From contig NZ_LN831790.1 in NCBI RefSeq assembly GCF_001013905.1, positions 2,232,001-2,296,000 of the forward strand: a stretch of 64,000 nt of DNA. The letters are read 5' to 3'. Made by a program: the position numbers and the translations under genes. A model generated the notes under the pieces. That model did not search any database and was not told where the DNA came from. It worked only from the letters and a program-made list of their open reading frames with translations. How positions within the stretch are numbered: position 1 is the stretch's first letter; every line of letters starts with the position of its first letter. This stretch comes from Streptomyces leeuwenhoekii. Lineage in GTDB: Bacteria > Actinomycetota > Actinomycetes > Streptomycetales > Streptomycetaceae. Shown one piece after another: positions 7,755 through 15,993 of this stretch.

Positions 7755-9033
7755 CTGGGCGGGCACCGTCGCCGCCCGTCCCGCGCGGGAGGTCGCTCCG
7801 GCCTCCGCCGGGGAACTGGCCGAGGCGGTGCGCAGGGCGGCCGAGGACGGGCTCAGGGTGAAGGCGGTCGGCAGCGGCCACTCCTTCACCTCCATAGCCG
7901 CCACGGACGGTGTGCTGATCCGCCCGCACCTGCTGACGGGCATACGGCGGGTCGACCGTGACGCCATGACGGTCACGGTGGAGGCGGGCACCCCGCTCAA
8001 GAGGCTCAACGCCGCCCTCGCGCGCGAGGGGCTGTCGCTGGCCAACATGGGCGACATCATGGAGCAGACGGTCGCCGGTGCCACCGGCACCGGCACCCAT
8101 GGCACCGGCCGCGACTCGGCCTCGATCGCCGCCCAGATCAAGGGGCTGGAGCTGGTCACGGCCGACGGCTCGGTCCTCACCTGCTCCGAGCGGGAGAACC
8201 CGGACGTCTTCGCCGCCGCCCGCATCGGCCTCGGCGCCCTCGGGATCGTCGCCGCCATCACGTTCGCCGTCGAGCCGCTGTTCCTGCTCAGGGCCCGCGA
8301 GGAGCCCATGCCGTTCGACCGGGTTCTCGCCGACTTCGACGAACTGTGGGCCGAGAACGAGCACTTCGAGTTCTACTGGTTCCCGCACACCGGGAACACC
8401 AACACCAAGCGCAACAACCGCAGCGCGGGCCCGGAGCGGCCGGTGGGGCGGTGGAAGGGGTGGTTCGAGGACGAGTTCCTCTCCAACGGCGTCTTCCAGG
8501 CGGCCAACTGGGTCGGCCGCGCGGTGCCCGCCACCGTCCCGGCGATCGCGCGGATCTCCAGCAAGGCACTGTCCGCGCGGACCTACACCGACATCCCCTA
8601 CAAGGTCTTCACCTCGCCGCGCCGGGTGCGGTTCGTGGAGATGGAGTACGCCGTCCCGCGCGAGGCCGTGGTCGAGACGCTGCGCGAGCTCAGGGCGATG
8701 GTCGGCCGTTCACGGCTGCGGATCAGCTTCCCCGTCGAGGTGCGCACCGCTCCGGCCGACGACATCACGCTCTCCACCGCCTCCGGCCGGGAGACGGCCT
8801 ACATCGCCGTCCACATGTTCAAGGGCACGCCCTATCGGGGGTACTTCACCGCCGCCGAGCGCATCTTCACCGCGCACGAGGGCCGACCGCACTGGGGGAA
8901 GCTGCACACCCGGGACGCCGCGTATCTCTCCCGGGTGTATCCCGGTTTCGGGCAGTTCACGGCGTTGCGGGACCGTCTGGACCCGGATCGCCGGTTTCAG
9001 AACGACTACTTGCGGAGGGTTCTGGGGCCGTAG
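7702..9033 (+). CDS. FAD-linked aldonolactone/alditol-type oxidase
   Basis: 443 residues of the VAO/BBE flavoprotein fold. The N-terminal FAD-binding domain has KAVGSGHSF, where H60 aligns with the His that binds FAD covalently in aldonolactone and alditol oxidases. The C-terminal half is a D-arabinono-1,4-lactone-oxidase-type domain. The acceptor is probably O2 and the substrate a sugar lactone or polyol, not settled by sequence. TTG 7702 is used because GGGAGGG lies five bases upstream; it overlaps the MFS gene by 53 nt. Its last 77 bp overlap the 3' end of the leftward gene ending at 8957. Confidence 0.88.
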   Translation: MSSTASGKTSGKNATWRNWAGTVAARPAREVAPASAGELAEAVRRAAEDGLRVKAVGSGHSFTSIAATDGVLIRPHLLTGIRRVDRDAMTVTVEAGTPLKRLNAALAREGLSLANMGDIMEQTVAGATGTGTHGTGRDSASIAAQIKGLELVTADGSVLTCSERENPDVFAAARIGLGALGIVAAITFAVEPLFLLRAREEPMPFDRVLADFDELWAENEHFEFYWFPHTGNTNTKRNNRSAGPERPVGRWKGWFEDEFLSNGVFQAANWVGRAVPATVPAIARISSKALSARTYTDIPYKVFTSPRRVRFVEMEYAVPREAVVETLRELRAMVGRSRLRISFPVEVRTAPADDITLSTASGRETAYIAVHMFKGTPYRGYFTAAERIFTAHEGRPHWGKLHTRDAAYLSRVYPGFGQFTALRDRLDPDRRFQNDYLRRVLGP

Positions 9034-9826
9034 CCGGGTCGCTGGGCGCCGGGCTGGGCGCAGTGCCGGAGTCCTGGCTTCCGGAGGCGCTCGGCTCGGG
9101 CGTGGCACCGCCCTCGCCACCGTCGCTCTGCGAAGGCGAGACGCCCGGCGCTTCGGTGCCGGTCCCGCCGCCCGAAGTGCCGGACGGGCCGTCCGTCGGC
9201 GTCCCGCCGGTGCCCGGCGCTCCCGAGCCCCCGGGCTCGGGCGAGTTCCGCGCGTCCTCGGGGCCGGAATCGCCGCGCTCTCCCGAGTCCTCGTCGCTAC
9301 CCGAACCCGCGGCCGACTTGTCGCGCCCCGTCAGGACATCACCGACGGTGGTGCTGGATCCGCCGCTCAGGTTGTGGCCGGAGGCCAGTTCGTAAACGGT
9401 GATCCCGGCCATCGTGACGCCGAAGACGAGAGCCGTCGCGACCACCGGCCGTTTCCAGCCTCTGACACGGGCGCGGTAGACGGTGCCCTCGGTGAACTCG
9501 CCGGGCGCGGGCGGCGTGTGCCGCCGGGGGCGCTCCTGGTGCCTCGGGGTCGCCCCGGTGGCCCGCAACTGCTCGCCGGTCCGTGCGAAGAAGTGCTGGA
9601 AGAGCGTGCCGCCGCAGGTGGCGATGGCACTGACCACACCGGCGCCGAGAATCGTCCCGTAGACACCGAAGGAAGAGGCGAGCTTGGCGGCCACCACCGC
9701 CGCGAGCGCGCTGCCCGCGACCTGAGGCACGCTCAGGTCGATCCGCTTCCTGGCGGCTTCGTCCCGGACGTCCGCCTCCTCCCCCTGGCGCTCCGTCACG
9801 GCTGCGACCTCGGGCCTTTCACGCAT
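8957..9826 (-). CDS. Membrane protein with long disordered tail
   Basis: 289 residues. An N-terminal charged segment is followed by one or two hydrophobic helices (SVPQVAGSALAAVVAAKLAS, then ILGAGVVSAIATCGGTLF) and a further TM helix (VVATALVFGVTMAGITVYEL, about 135-155). About 130 residues rich in Ser, Gly, Pro, Asp and Glu follow. This looks like a membrane-anchored protein with a low-complexity exposed tail; no family function is recognised. ATG 9826 is chosen because the frame upstream has no membrane or domain content. The stop at 8957 lies inside the opposing oxidase gene. Confidence 0.75.
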   Translation of the reverse strand: MRERPEVAAVTERQGEEADVRDEAARKRIDLSVPQVAGSALAAVVAAKLASSFGVYGTILGAGVVSAIATCGGTLFQHFFARTGEQLRATGATPRHQERPRRHTPPAPGEFTEGTVYRARVRGWKRPVVATALVFGVTMAGITVYELASGHNLSGGSSTTVGDVLTGRDKSAAGSGSDEDSGERGDSGPEDARNSPEPGGSGAPGTGGTPTDGPSGTSGGGTGTEAPGVSPSQSDGGEGGATPEPSASGSQDSGTAPSPAPSDPATAPEPSASSRSETGDPGPDGPATP

Positions 9827-10323
9827 CCTCGTACCTTGTCTGCCTTTCCCGTACGTGATCGACTTTTCCCACTTGATCAACCAACTGCACGAGAAGGGGA
9901 CGTACGGACGAAACCCTTTAGTTCCGTTTCTGGCGATTGCGTGAAGTTCGCCACGCCGACTCCCGTAGGCTGGCGCGGAGATCGCCCCAGGGTGACCAAG
10001 CTCCACCTCTTGCCAGAAGCCGGGCGGCGCGCCGCTCCACCGCAGGTGGCCCGAATGGAGTACTGTGGCGAGCCCTGGGTCCAGTCTCCCGGCAGGGAGG
10101 CACGGGACCTGAAGGACCGCCGGGAGGGGGCTAGTTGCACAGGGTGACTTGGTCACTTAGCGTTGCGAATAGGTAACCGTGCCATAACGGCGGACCAGGG
10201 CCCGCGCCCGACACGCCGGGCAACTCGGCAAGGTTGTGGCAGGCTGCACCCGGGCAGGCCACACTCGACAGAGCGGAAGCAGCGACGCACGTGACGTCGG
10301 CAGGCACCACCCGGGAGGTCCCC
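9827..10323. other. Divergent region upstream of sepH
   Basis: About 500 bases without a gene. The left part is the upstream region of the leftward membrane-protein gene. The right part holds a 13-bp palindrome over a possible -35 (10144-10156), a TAGGTA-like -10 (10170-10175) and an imperfect dyad (TGTGGC ... GCCACA, about 10234-10262) in what would be the sepH leader. I checked for tRNA and found no cloverleaf. Confidence 0.5.
10144..10156. promoter_or_regulatory. 13-bp palindrome at candidate sepH promoter
   Basis: GTGACTTGGTCAC has perfect 5-bp arms around TTG. Its inner TTGGTC could serve as a -35 with TAGGTA 15 bp downstream (spacer slightly short), so a bound repressor would block the promoter. 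The cognate regulator is unknown. Confidence 0.4.
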
Positions 10324-11349
10324 ATGCCCGAACTGCGTGTCGTGGCCGTCTCGAATGACGGCACACGGCTGGTGCTGAAAGCTGCGGACTCAACGGAGTA
10401 CACGCTTCCGATTGACGAACGGCTCCGCGCCGCCGTGCGCGGCGACCGTCCCCGCCTCGGCCAGATCGAGATCGAGGTGGAGAGCCATCTCCGCCCCCGT
10501 GACATCCAGGCGCGTATACGCGCAGGCGCGTCCGCCGAGGAAGTCGCCCAACTGGCCGGCATCCCGGTGGAGCGCGTCCGCCGCTTCGAGGGCCCCGTAC
10601 TGGCCGAGCGCGCCTTCATGGCCGAGCGCGCCCGCAAGACGCCCGTACGCCGCCCCGGCGAGAACTCCGGTCCGCCCCTCGGTGAGGCCGTGCAGGAACG
10701 GCTGCTGCTGCGCGGCGCCGAGAAGGACACCGTCCAGTGGGACTCCTGGCGCCGCGACGACGGCACCTGGGAGGTGCTTCTGGTCTACCGGGTGGCGGGC
10801 GAACCGCACTCGGCGAGCTGGACGTACGACCCGCCCCGCCGGCTGGTCCAGGCGGTCGACGAGGAGGCCCGCGCGCTGATCGGCGAGTCCGACGACCTCG
10901 CCGCGCCCGAACCCAGCTTCCCCTTCGTCCCGCGCATCGCGCGCCTGCCGCGCGACCGGCCGCTGGACCGCACCCCCGACCGCCCCAGCCTGCCGGCACA
11001 GGCGTCCGAGCCTCCCGAGGAGAGCGCGGGCGAACGGGATTCGCTGACGAGTCTGCTGGAGGCGGTGCCGAGCTTCCGGGGCGATCTGGTCGTCCCCGAA
11101 CGCGTGCCGGAGTCCGCCGAGGAGCCGGAGGACGAACCGGTGGCGGAGGAGCCGCCGGCTCCCGCGGCCTCGGCCGGTTCCGCCTACGCCGACGTGCTGA
11201 TGCCCCGCTCGGTCGGCAGCCACCGCGACCGCCTGGTCGGCGCCACCGACCGCCAGGCCGAGGCCGACGGGGTCCGCCCGGGGCGCCGGGCCGCGGTGCC
11301 CAGTTGGGACGAGATCGTCTTCGGGACACGCCGCAAGAAGCAGGAGTAA
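10324..11349 (+). CDS. sepH: Cell division protein SepH (DUF3071)
   Basis: 341 residues. The N-terminal DUF3071 region (1-170) includes a helix-turn-helix-like segment (ASAEEVAQLAGIPVERVRRFEG) after a basic stretch. The middle is Pro/Glu-rich and disordered. A short conserved motif ends the protein (AAVPSWDEIVFG, then RRKKQE). SepH of Streptomyces and mycobacteria binds FtsZ and promotes its assembly at sporulation and vegetative septa. GGGAGG precedes ATG 10324; the frame continues upstream without coding features. It is a single gene closed by a shared terminator at 11387-11414. Confidence 0.93.
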   Translation: MPELRVVAVSNDGTRLVLKAADSTEYTLPIDERLRAAVRGDRPRLGQIEIEVESHLRPRDIQARIRAGASAEEVAQLAGIPVERVRRFEGPVLAERAFMAERARKTPVRRPGENSGPPLGEAVQERLLLRGAEKDTVQWDSWRRDDGTWEVLLVYRVAGEPHSASWTYDPPRRLVQAVDEEARALIGESDDLAAPEPSFPFVPRIARLPRDRPLDRTPDRPSLPAQASEPPEESAGERDSLTSLLEAVPSFRGDLVVPERVPESAEEPEDEPVAEEPPAPAASAGSAYADVLMPRSVGSHRDRLVGATDRQAEADGVRPGRRAAVPSWDEIVFGTRRKKQE

Positions 11350-11386
11350 CCGGCCGTACGTCTGTACGAATCTTTGCCGGGTGAGA

Positions 11387-11414
11387 GGGCCCGCCGTCCC
11401 TTGGCGGCGGGCCC
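11387..11414. terminator. Bidirectional terminator between sepH and the sulfurtransferase gene
   Basis: GGGCCCGCCG pairs perfectly with CGGCGGGCCC around an 8-nt loop, between two convergent stops. There is no T-tract, which is common in this GC-rich background. Confidence 0.75.
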
Positions 11415-11445
11415 TGTCGTGCCTACGCGTCGGCGTTCGGCCGCG

Positions 11446-12297
11446 CTACCGGGGGTTGGGTCCCACGGCGACCGGCCGCGCGGGATCCGACGACCACTCC
11501 GACCACGAGCCGACGTACAGCGCCGCCGGGATGCCCGCCACCGCCAGTGCCAGCACCTCATGGGCCGCGGAGACACCCGAGCCGCAGTAGACCCCGACCT
11601 CGGTGCCCTCGACCGCGCCCAGCGCCTCGAACCGCGCGCGCAGCTCTTCGGCGGGCAGGAACCGGCCGTCCGGCGCCACGTTCTCGGTCGTCGGCGCGGA
11701 GACGGCACCCGGGATGTGCCCGCCGACCCGGTCGATCGGCTCGACCTCACCCCGGTACCGCTCCCCCGCCCGCGCGTCGAACAGCACCCCGGACCGCGCC
11801 AGCGCCGCCGCCGCGTCCGCGTCGAGGAGCCCGCCCGCCCCCGCGACCGGCTCGAAGTCGCCCGGCGCCGGATCGGGCGTGTCCGTCGTCAGCGGCCCCT
11901 GCCAGGACGGCAGCCCGCCGTCGAGGACCCGGACGTCCGGGTGACCCGTCCAGCGCAGCAGCCACCAGGCGCGGGCCGCCGCCCAGCCCTGCCCGCCGTC
12001 GTACACGACGACCGGGCGGCCGGCGGACACACCCGCCCGGCGCATGGCGGCACCGAACTCCGCGAGGTCGGGCAGCGGGTGCCGGCCGCCCCGGCCGGGC
12101 GCGGCGGCGAGCTCCCGGTCCAGGTCGACGAAGACCGCGCCGGGGAGGTGCCCGGCCGCGTACTCGGCACGGCCGTCGAAGCCCGGCGCACCGGCCGCCT
12201 TGGCGAGACTGAGCTGCCAGCGGACGTCCAGCAGGACCGGCGGCCGGGCACCCGCCAGGTCGCCGGCGAGTTCGGATGCGGAGATGATGGCGTTCAT
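11446..12297 (-). CDS. Tandem-rhodanese sulfurtransferase (3-mercaptopyruvate type)
   Basis: 283 residues forming two rhodanese domains. The N-terminal one is degenerate, with Asp (VVVYDGGQG, D100) where the Cys would be. The C-terminal one has catalytic C238 in the loop CGSGVS. Loops of the form CG-S/P-GV are typical of 3-mercaptopyruvate sulfurtransferases, whereas thiosulfate sulfurtransferases have CRxGxT/R, so the usual name thiosulfate sulfurtransferase is probably imprecise. Known roles of the family are sulfane-sulfur transfer, cyanide detoxification and persulfide supply. ATG 12297 opens the conserved region; the long upstream frame is antisense to the VOC gene. Confidence 0.9.
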   Translation of the reverse strand: MNAIISASELAGDLAGARPPVLLDVRWQLSLAKAAGAPGFDGRAEYAAGHLPGAVFVDLDRELAAAPGRGGRHPLPDLAEFGAAMRRAGVSAGRPVVVYDGGQGWAAARAWWLLRWTGHPDVRVLDGGLPSWQGPLTTDTPDPAPGDFEPVAGAGGLLDADAAAALARSGVLFDARAGERYRGEVEPIDRVGGHIPGAVSAPTTENVAPDGRFLPAEELRARFEALGAVEGTEVGVYCGSGVSAAHEVLALAVAGIPAALYVGSWSEWSSDPARPVAVGPNPR

Positions 12298-12519
12298 GGC
12301 CCCATCCTGGCGCACCGGGTGGCCGGTGCGCCCCGGCCGGGCTACGCTGCCCGCCGCACGGAGCCGGACGGCGACGGCGCGTCGGGCCCGCTCCGGGCGG
12401 GGGCCGCCGGGCGGGGTACGTCCGAAGCGCGCGGCAGCCACGCGGGTGGGAGCATCGGCACAGGGTGCGTCGAAGCGGAAGCGACCCGGCCACCACGACA
12501 GGCCGAGAGAAGAGTGACG

Positions 12520-13323
12520 ATGACCGAGGCACGGGGATCGGCCGGCCCGAACGGCGGGAGGAACTCCCGGCGCGCACCCGGCACGCCCTGCTGGGTGAGC
12601 CTGATGGCGCACGGGCCGGCCGCGGCCCAGGAGTTCTACGCGGCGCTGTTCGGCTGGGAGTTCCGGCCGGGGCCTCAGCAGCTCGGCCCTTATGTGCGGG
12701 CATTGCTCGACGGACGGGAGGTGGCGGGCATCGGCCAACTGCCCCCGGACCGGCACCTGCCCGTCGCGTGGACGCCCTATCTCGCCTCCGACGACGTGGA
12801 CCGGACGGCGGAAACGGTACGCCACCGCGGTGGCACGATCGGGGTCGGTCCGCTGGACGCGGCCGAGGCCGGGCGGCTGGCGATCGGCTCCGATCCCTCG
12901 GGCGCCGTCTTCGGCGTCTGGCAGGCCGCGGCCCACCTGGGCACCGCCGTCACGGGCGTGCCGGGCGCGCCCGCCTGGAACGAGCTGATGACCTTCGAGT
13001 CGGCGAGCGTCGCCAAGTTCTACGAATCGGTGTTCGGCTACCGGCAGGAGGCGGAGGTCTCCGCCGACTTCGACTACGTGACCCTGCACAGCGACGGGCG
13101 GCCGGTCGCCGGCATCCACGGCGTGGGCGGCGCGCTGCCCCGGGACCGGGGGCCGCACTGGGTGACCTACTTCGAGGTGGCCGACCTGGCGGAGGCGCTG
13201 GAGCGTCTGGCCGACCTGGGCGGCCATGTCCTCAGACCGGCGCGGGACGGCGTGCGCGGCCACACGGCCATGGTGGCCGATCCGGAGGGCGCGCGCTTCT
13301 CGCTGCTCCAGAGTGCGCGCTGA
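12520..13323 (+). CDS. Two-domain VOC (glyoxalase-fold) protein
   Basis: 267 residues made of two vicinal-oxygen-chelate modules: TPCWVSLMAHGPAAAQEFYAALFGWEF starts the first (about 24-145) and PAWNELMTFESASVAKFYESVFGY the second (about 155-265). VOC proteins bind metals or small molecules and include glyoxalases, dioxygenases and antibiotic-binding proteins. No diagnostic metal set is clear, so substrate and chemistry are unknown. ATG 12520 follows a weak GAGAAGAG; an overlapping GTG at 12514 is possible. It ends 13 nt before the convergent thymidine kinase stop, with no terminator hairpin between. Confidence 0.85.
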   Translation: MTEARGSAGPNGGRNSRRAPGTPCWVSLMAHGPAAAQEFYAALFGWEFRPGPQQLGPYVRALLDGREVAGIGQLPPDRHLPVAWTPYLASDDVDRTAETVRHRGGTIGVGPLDAAEAGRLAIGSDPSGAVFGVWQAAAHLGTAVTGVPGAPAWNELMTFESASVAKFYESVFGYRQEAEVSADFDYVTLHSDGRPVAGIHGVGGALPRDRGPHWVTYFEVADLAEALERLADLGGHVLRPARDGVRGHTAMVADPEGARFSLLQSAR

Positions 13324-13336
13324 GCCCGTGGCTCCC

Positions 13337-13987
13337 TCAGGCGGGTGACACCGGCAGCACGTCCGGTGACAGCGCCGCCGCGTGGGCCGTGGCGGCCGTC
13401 ATCCGGCGGCGGTGGTGGCGGCGGCACAGCACCTCGTAGCCGACCTCGTCGGCGGACTGGTTGACGTCGCCGACGACGACCTGGGCGCCCTCGACGACCA
13501 TCACGCCGCCGACGGTGCGGGCGTTGTGGGTGGCGCGCGCACCGCACCAGCACAGGGCCTCGACCTGGAGCACCTCGACCCGGTCGGCGAGTTCCACCAG
13601 CCGCTGTGAGCCGGGGAAGAGCTTGGAGCGGAAGTCGGTGGTGATGCCGAAGGCGTAGACGTCGATGCCCAGGTCGTCGACGACGCGCGCGAGCTGGTCG
13701 ATCTGCTCGGGGGCCAGGAACTGGGCCTCGTCGGCGATCACGTAGTCCGCGCGGCCGCCGTGCGAGAGGTGGTCGACGAGATGGGCGTACAGGTCCATGC
13801 CGTCCGTGGCCTCGACCGCGTCCGTGACCAGGCCGAGGCGGGAGGAGAGCTTGCCTTCGCCGGCCCGGTCGTTGCGCGTGAAGATCATCCCGACAAGGCC
13901 GCGCGCCGAGCGGTTGTGCTCGATCTGGAGAGCCAGCGTCGACTTCCCGCAGTCCATCGTTCCGGAGAAGAACACCAGCTCGGGCAT
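13337..13987 (-). CDS. tdk: Thymidine kinase (type II)
   Basis: 216 residues. The P-loop is GTMDCGKST (9-17), Walker B is YVIADEAQF, and a structural zinc site is formed by CWCGARATHNART and the late LCRRHH. These mark the type II, TMPK-unlike thymidine kinases that phosphorylate thymidine with ATP for dTTP salvage. The lasso-loop region is present (IDVYAFGITTDFRSKLFPGS). ATG 13987 is the natural start. The gene lies 90 bp downstream of the phosphodiesterase gene on the same strand and is probably last in that leftward operon. Confidence 0.92.
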   Translation of the reverse strand: MPELVFFSGTMDCGKSTLALQIEHNRSARGLVGMIFTRNDRAGEGKLSSRLGLVTDAVEATDGMDLYAHLVDHLSHGGRADYVIADEAQFLAPEQIDQLARVVDDLGIDVYAFGITTDFRSKLFPGSQRLVELADRVEVLQVEALCWCGARATHNARTVGGVMVVEGAQVVVGDVNQSADEVGYEVLCRRHHRRRMTAATAHAAALSPDVLPVSPA

Positions 13988-14078
13988 GGGGGGACGAGCA
14001 CCTTTCGACAGGGCGGGCGGCAGGGAGGGAGGGCGGGGCGGGTGTACGCCTGCGCCGGGGTGCGGGGCGTGCGCGGTG

Positions 14079-15326
14079 TCAGGTGCGCACTTCGAGCAGG
14101 GGGACCAGTTGCTCGGCGGGGGTCATCGAGCCGTGGTTGCCGGCCATCGCCGACTCGTTCGGCTCCCGCTCGGAGGCGATGAGCAGGACGTCGTCGTACG
14201 CGGCGGCGATCACGTCGCCGATACGGTCGTAGACCCGCGCGTCGACCTGCGGGCCGAACCAGCCGGCCGCGATCGCCTCGTCCCGGGAGGCCACCCAGAA
14301 CCGGTCGCCGAGGACCTCCCGCCAGCAGGTCAGGACGTCGTTCCGGGCGCCGGGGAGGGCGTAGACGTGGCGGGCGCGGCCCTCACCGCCGAGCAGGGCG
14401 ACACCGGCGCGCAGCTCCCAGTCCTCGTCGAAGTCGATCCGGTGCTCCTCGTCGAAGGGCACGTCGATCATGCCGTGGTCGGCGGTGACGTAGAGCGCGC
14501 TGCGCGGCGGCAACTGCTCGGCCAGGCGCTGGACCAGCCGGTCGACATGGCCGAGCTGGCCGCGCCAGGCGTCGGAGTCCACGCCGAAGCGGTGGCCGGC
14601 GCCGTCCACCTCGGCGTAGTACGTGTAGACCAGGGAGCGGTCGCCGGCGGCCAGTTGCTCGGCCGCCAGGTCCATGCGCTCCTCGCCGGAGAGCCGTCCG
14701 TGGAACGTGCCGCCGCTGAGCGCGACCTTGGTCAGGGGGGTGTCGGCGAAGGTGGGCGAGGACACCTGGGCGGCGTGCACCCCCGCCTCCTGCGCGAGCC
14801 GGAAGACCGTGGGGCGGGGCTGCCATAGGTGCGGGTCCGTCCACGGCTTCCAGCGGAGCTGGTTCATCAGTTCGCCGGTCTCGGGATTGCGCACGGTGTA
14901 GCCGGGCATGCCGTGGGCGCCGGGGGGCAGACCGGTGCCGACCGAGGCGAGCGAGGTCGCGGTGGTCGCCGGGTAGCCGGCGGTGAGGGGGCGTCCCGTG
15001 CCGCCTCGCGAGGTGGCCAGCAGGGAGGTCAGGAAGGGGGCGTCCTCCGGGTGCGCCTTGAGCTGCTCCCAGCCCAGGCCGTCGATCAGGAACACGCAGT
15101 TGCGGTCGGCGGGGGTCAGCTCCGGGATCGCGGCGGTCAGGCCGGGGACGCCCATCCCCGCGGCGAGCGTGGGCAGCAGGTCGGCGAGGGAGCCGCTGCC
15201 GTACTCGGGGACGGGGGCCGAGGCGATGGCCAGCGGTTCCGGGTCGGTGTCCCAGGCGGCGGGGCCGGCGGGCACGGGCGCGGGGCGTCCTCGGTCGTGG
15301 GCGGCGGAGGGGGACGGGTGCGACAT
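14079..15326 (-). CDS. Alkaline phosphatase superfamily phosphodiesterase/nucleotide pyrophosphatase
   Basis: 415 residues of the type I phosphodiesterase/nucleotide pyrophosphatase family. Metal and nucleophile motifs are visible: FLIDGLGW, the catalytic Thr in AGYPATTATSLASVGTG, the bimetal motif YYAEVDGAGHRFG, VTADHGMID and a late AGNHGSM. There is no signal peptide, so the enzyme is probably cytoplasmic. ATG 15326 overlaps the TGA of the preceding gene by one base (TGATG), implying translational coupling. It sits between DUF5998 and thymidine kinase genes. The substrate could be a nucleotide or phosphonate diester; sequence does not decide. Confidence 0.88.
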   Translation of the reverse strand: MSHPSPSAAHDRGRPAPVPAGPAAWDTDPEPLAIASAPVPEYGSGSLADLLPTLAAGMGVPGLTAAIPELTPADRNCVFLIDGLGWEQLKAHPEDAPFLTSLLATSRGGTGRPLTAGYPATTATSLASVGTGLPPGAHGMPGYTVRNPETGELMNQLRWKPWTDPHLWQPRPTVFRLAQEAGVHAAQVSSPTFADTPLTKVALSGGTFHGRLSGEERMDLAAEQLAAGDRSLVYTYYAEVDGAGHRFGVDSDAWRGQLGHVDRLVQRLAEQLPPRSALYVTADHGMIDVPFDEEHRIDFDEDWELRAGVALLGGEGRARHVYALPGARNDVLTCWREVLGDRFWVASRDEAIAAGWFGPQVDARVYDRIGDVIAAAYDDVLLIASEREPNESAMAGNHGSMTPAEQLVPLLEVRT

Positions 15327-15913
15327 CAGCGGCCGGTGTCCGCGGTCGCCTCGGAGAGGGCCTGGGCGAAGGACAGCGCCTGGCGCACCGTTTCCGGCCC
15401 GTCGCCGGCCTCGCTGACGCGCAGGCTGAGGTCGTCGGCCGTCGAGCTGCCCGTGTAGCCGTGGTCGGCCTCGCAGTTCGGGTCGCCGCAGGCGGCCGGC
15501 TCCAGGTCGATGCGGGAGACGGCGCCCCAGCCGATGGTCAGCACGACCTCGCGGGGCAGCCGGCCCGGGGTGTACTGCTCCGGGTTGGCGACCACGCGGC
15601 TGACCACGATCGACGAGATCCGGCTGAGCTTGACGGACTCCGTGGACGTGGTGGCGTACGGCGTCGGGGAGGTGTCGTCGGCGCCCTGCTCGTCGGTGTG
15701 GCTGACGATGAAGCGGTTGTCGGTGAGGACCAGCACGGTCACGTGCCGGCGGACCTCGTTCTGGTCGAAGGTGGTCTCCTGGTGGACCAGGTACGACCGG
15801 ATGGGCTCGCCACCCACAGCGGCCTCCACCGCCTCGGCCACGAGGGCCGGGTAGTAGCCGCTGCGCTCGATCGCCGCACGCAGCCCCTGGGTCGTCGTAC
15901 TGGTCTTGGCCAT
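15326..15913 (-). CDS. DUF5998 family protein
   Basis: 195 residues beginning MAKTSTTTQGLRAAIERSGYYPALV. A beta-rich central part follows (VRRHVTVLVLTDNRFIVSHTDEQ, REVVLTIGWGAVSRIDLEPA), then a short CGDPNCEADHGY segment with two Cys and a His that could bind metal. The family is actinobacterial and functionally uncharacterised; the lookalike strand pattern of PH-like domains is only an impression. ATG 15913 is preferred; ATG 15922 is in frame but has no better binding site. Its stop overlaps the phosphodiesterase start, and a Pat-like gene ends 80 bp upstream. Confidence 0.8.
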   Translation of the reverse strand: MAKTSTTTQGLRAAIERSGYYPALVAEAVEAAVGGEPIRSYLVHQETTFDQNEVRRHVTVLVLTDNRFIVSHTDEQGADDTSPTPYATTSTESVKLSRISSIVVSRVVANPEQYTPGRLPREVVLTIGWGAVSRIDLEPAACGDPNCEADHGYTGSSTADDLSLRVSEAGDGPETVRQALSFAQALSEATADTGR

Positions 15914-15993
15914 GCCGTCCATCCTACGGGGGCGCACCGACTGCGAGGCACCGCTCGGCGCCCTCCGGCGCCGTCCGGCCGGCCGGGGCGGGT

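Noticed and set aside
10020..10240. Possible tRNA or small RNA upstream of sepH
   Set aside because: Several short dyads occur but no cloverleaf, T-loop or conserved tRNA bases.
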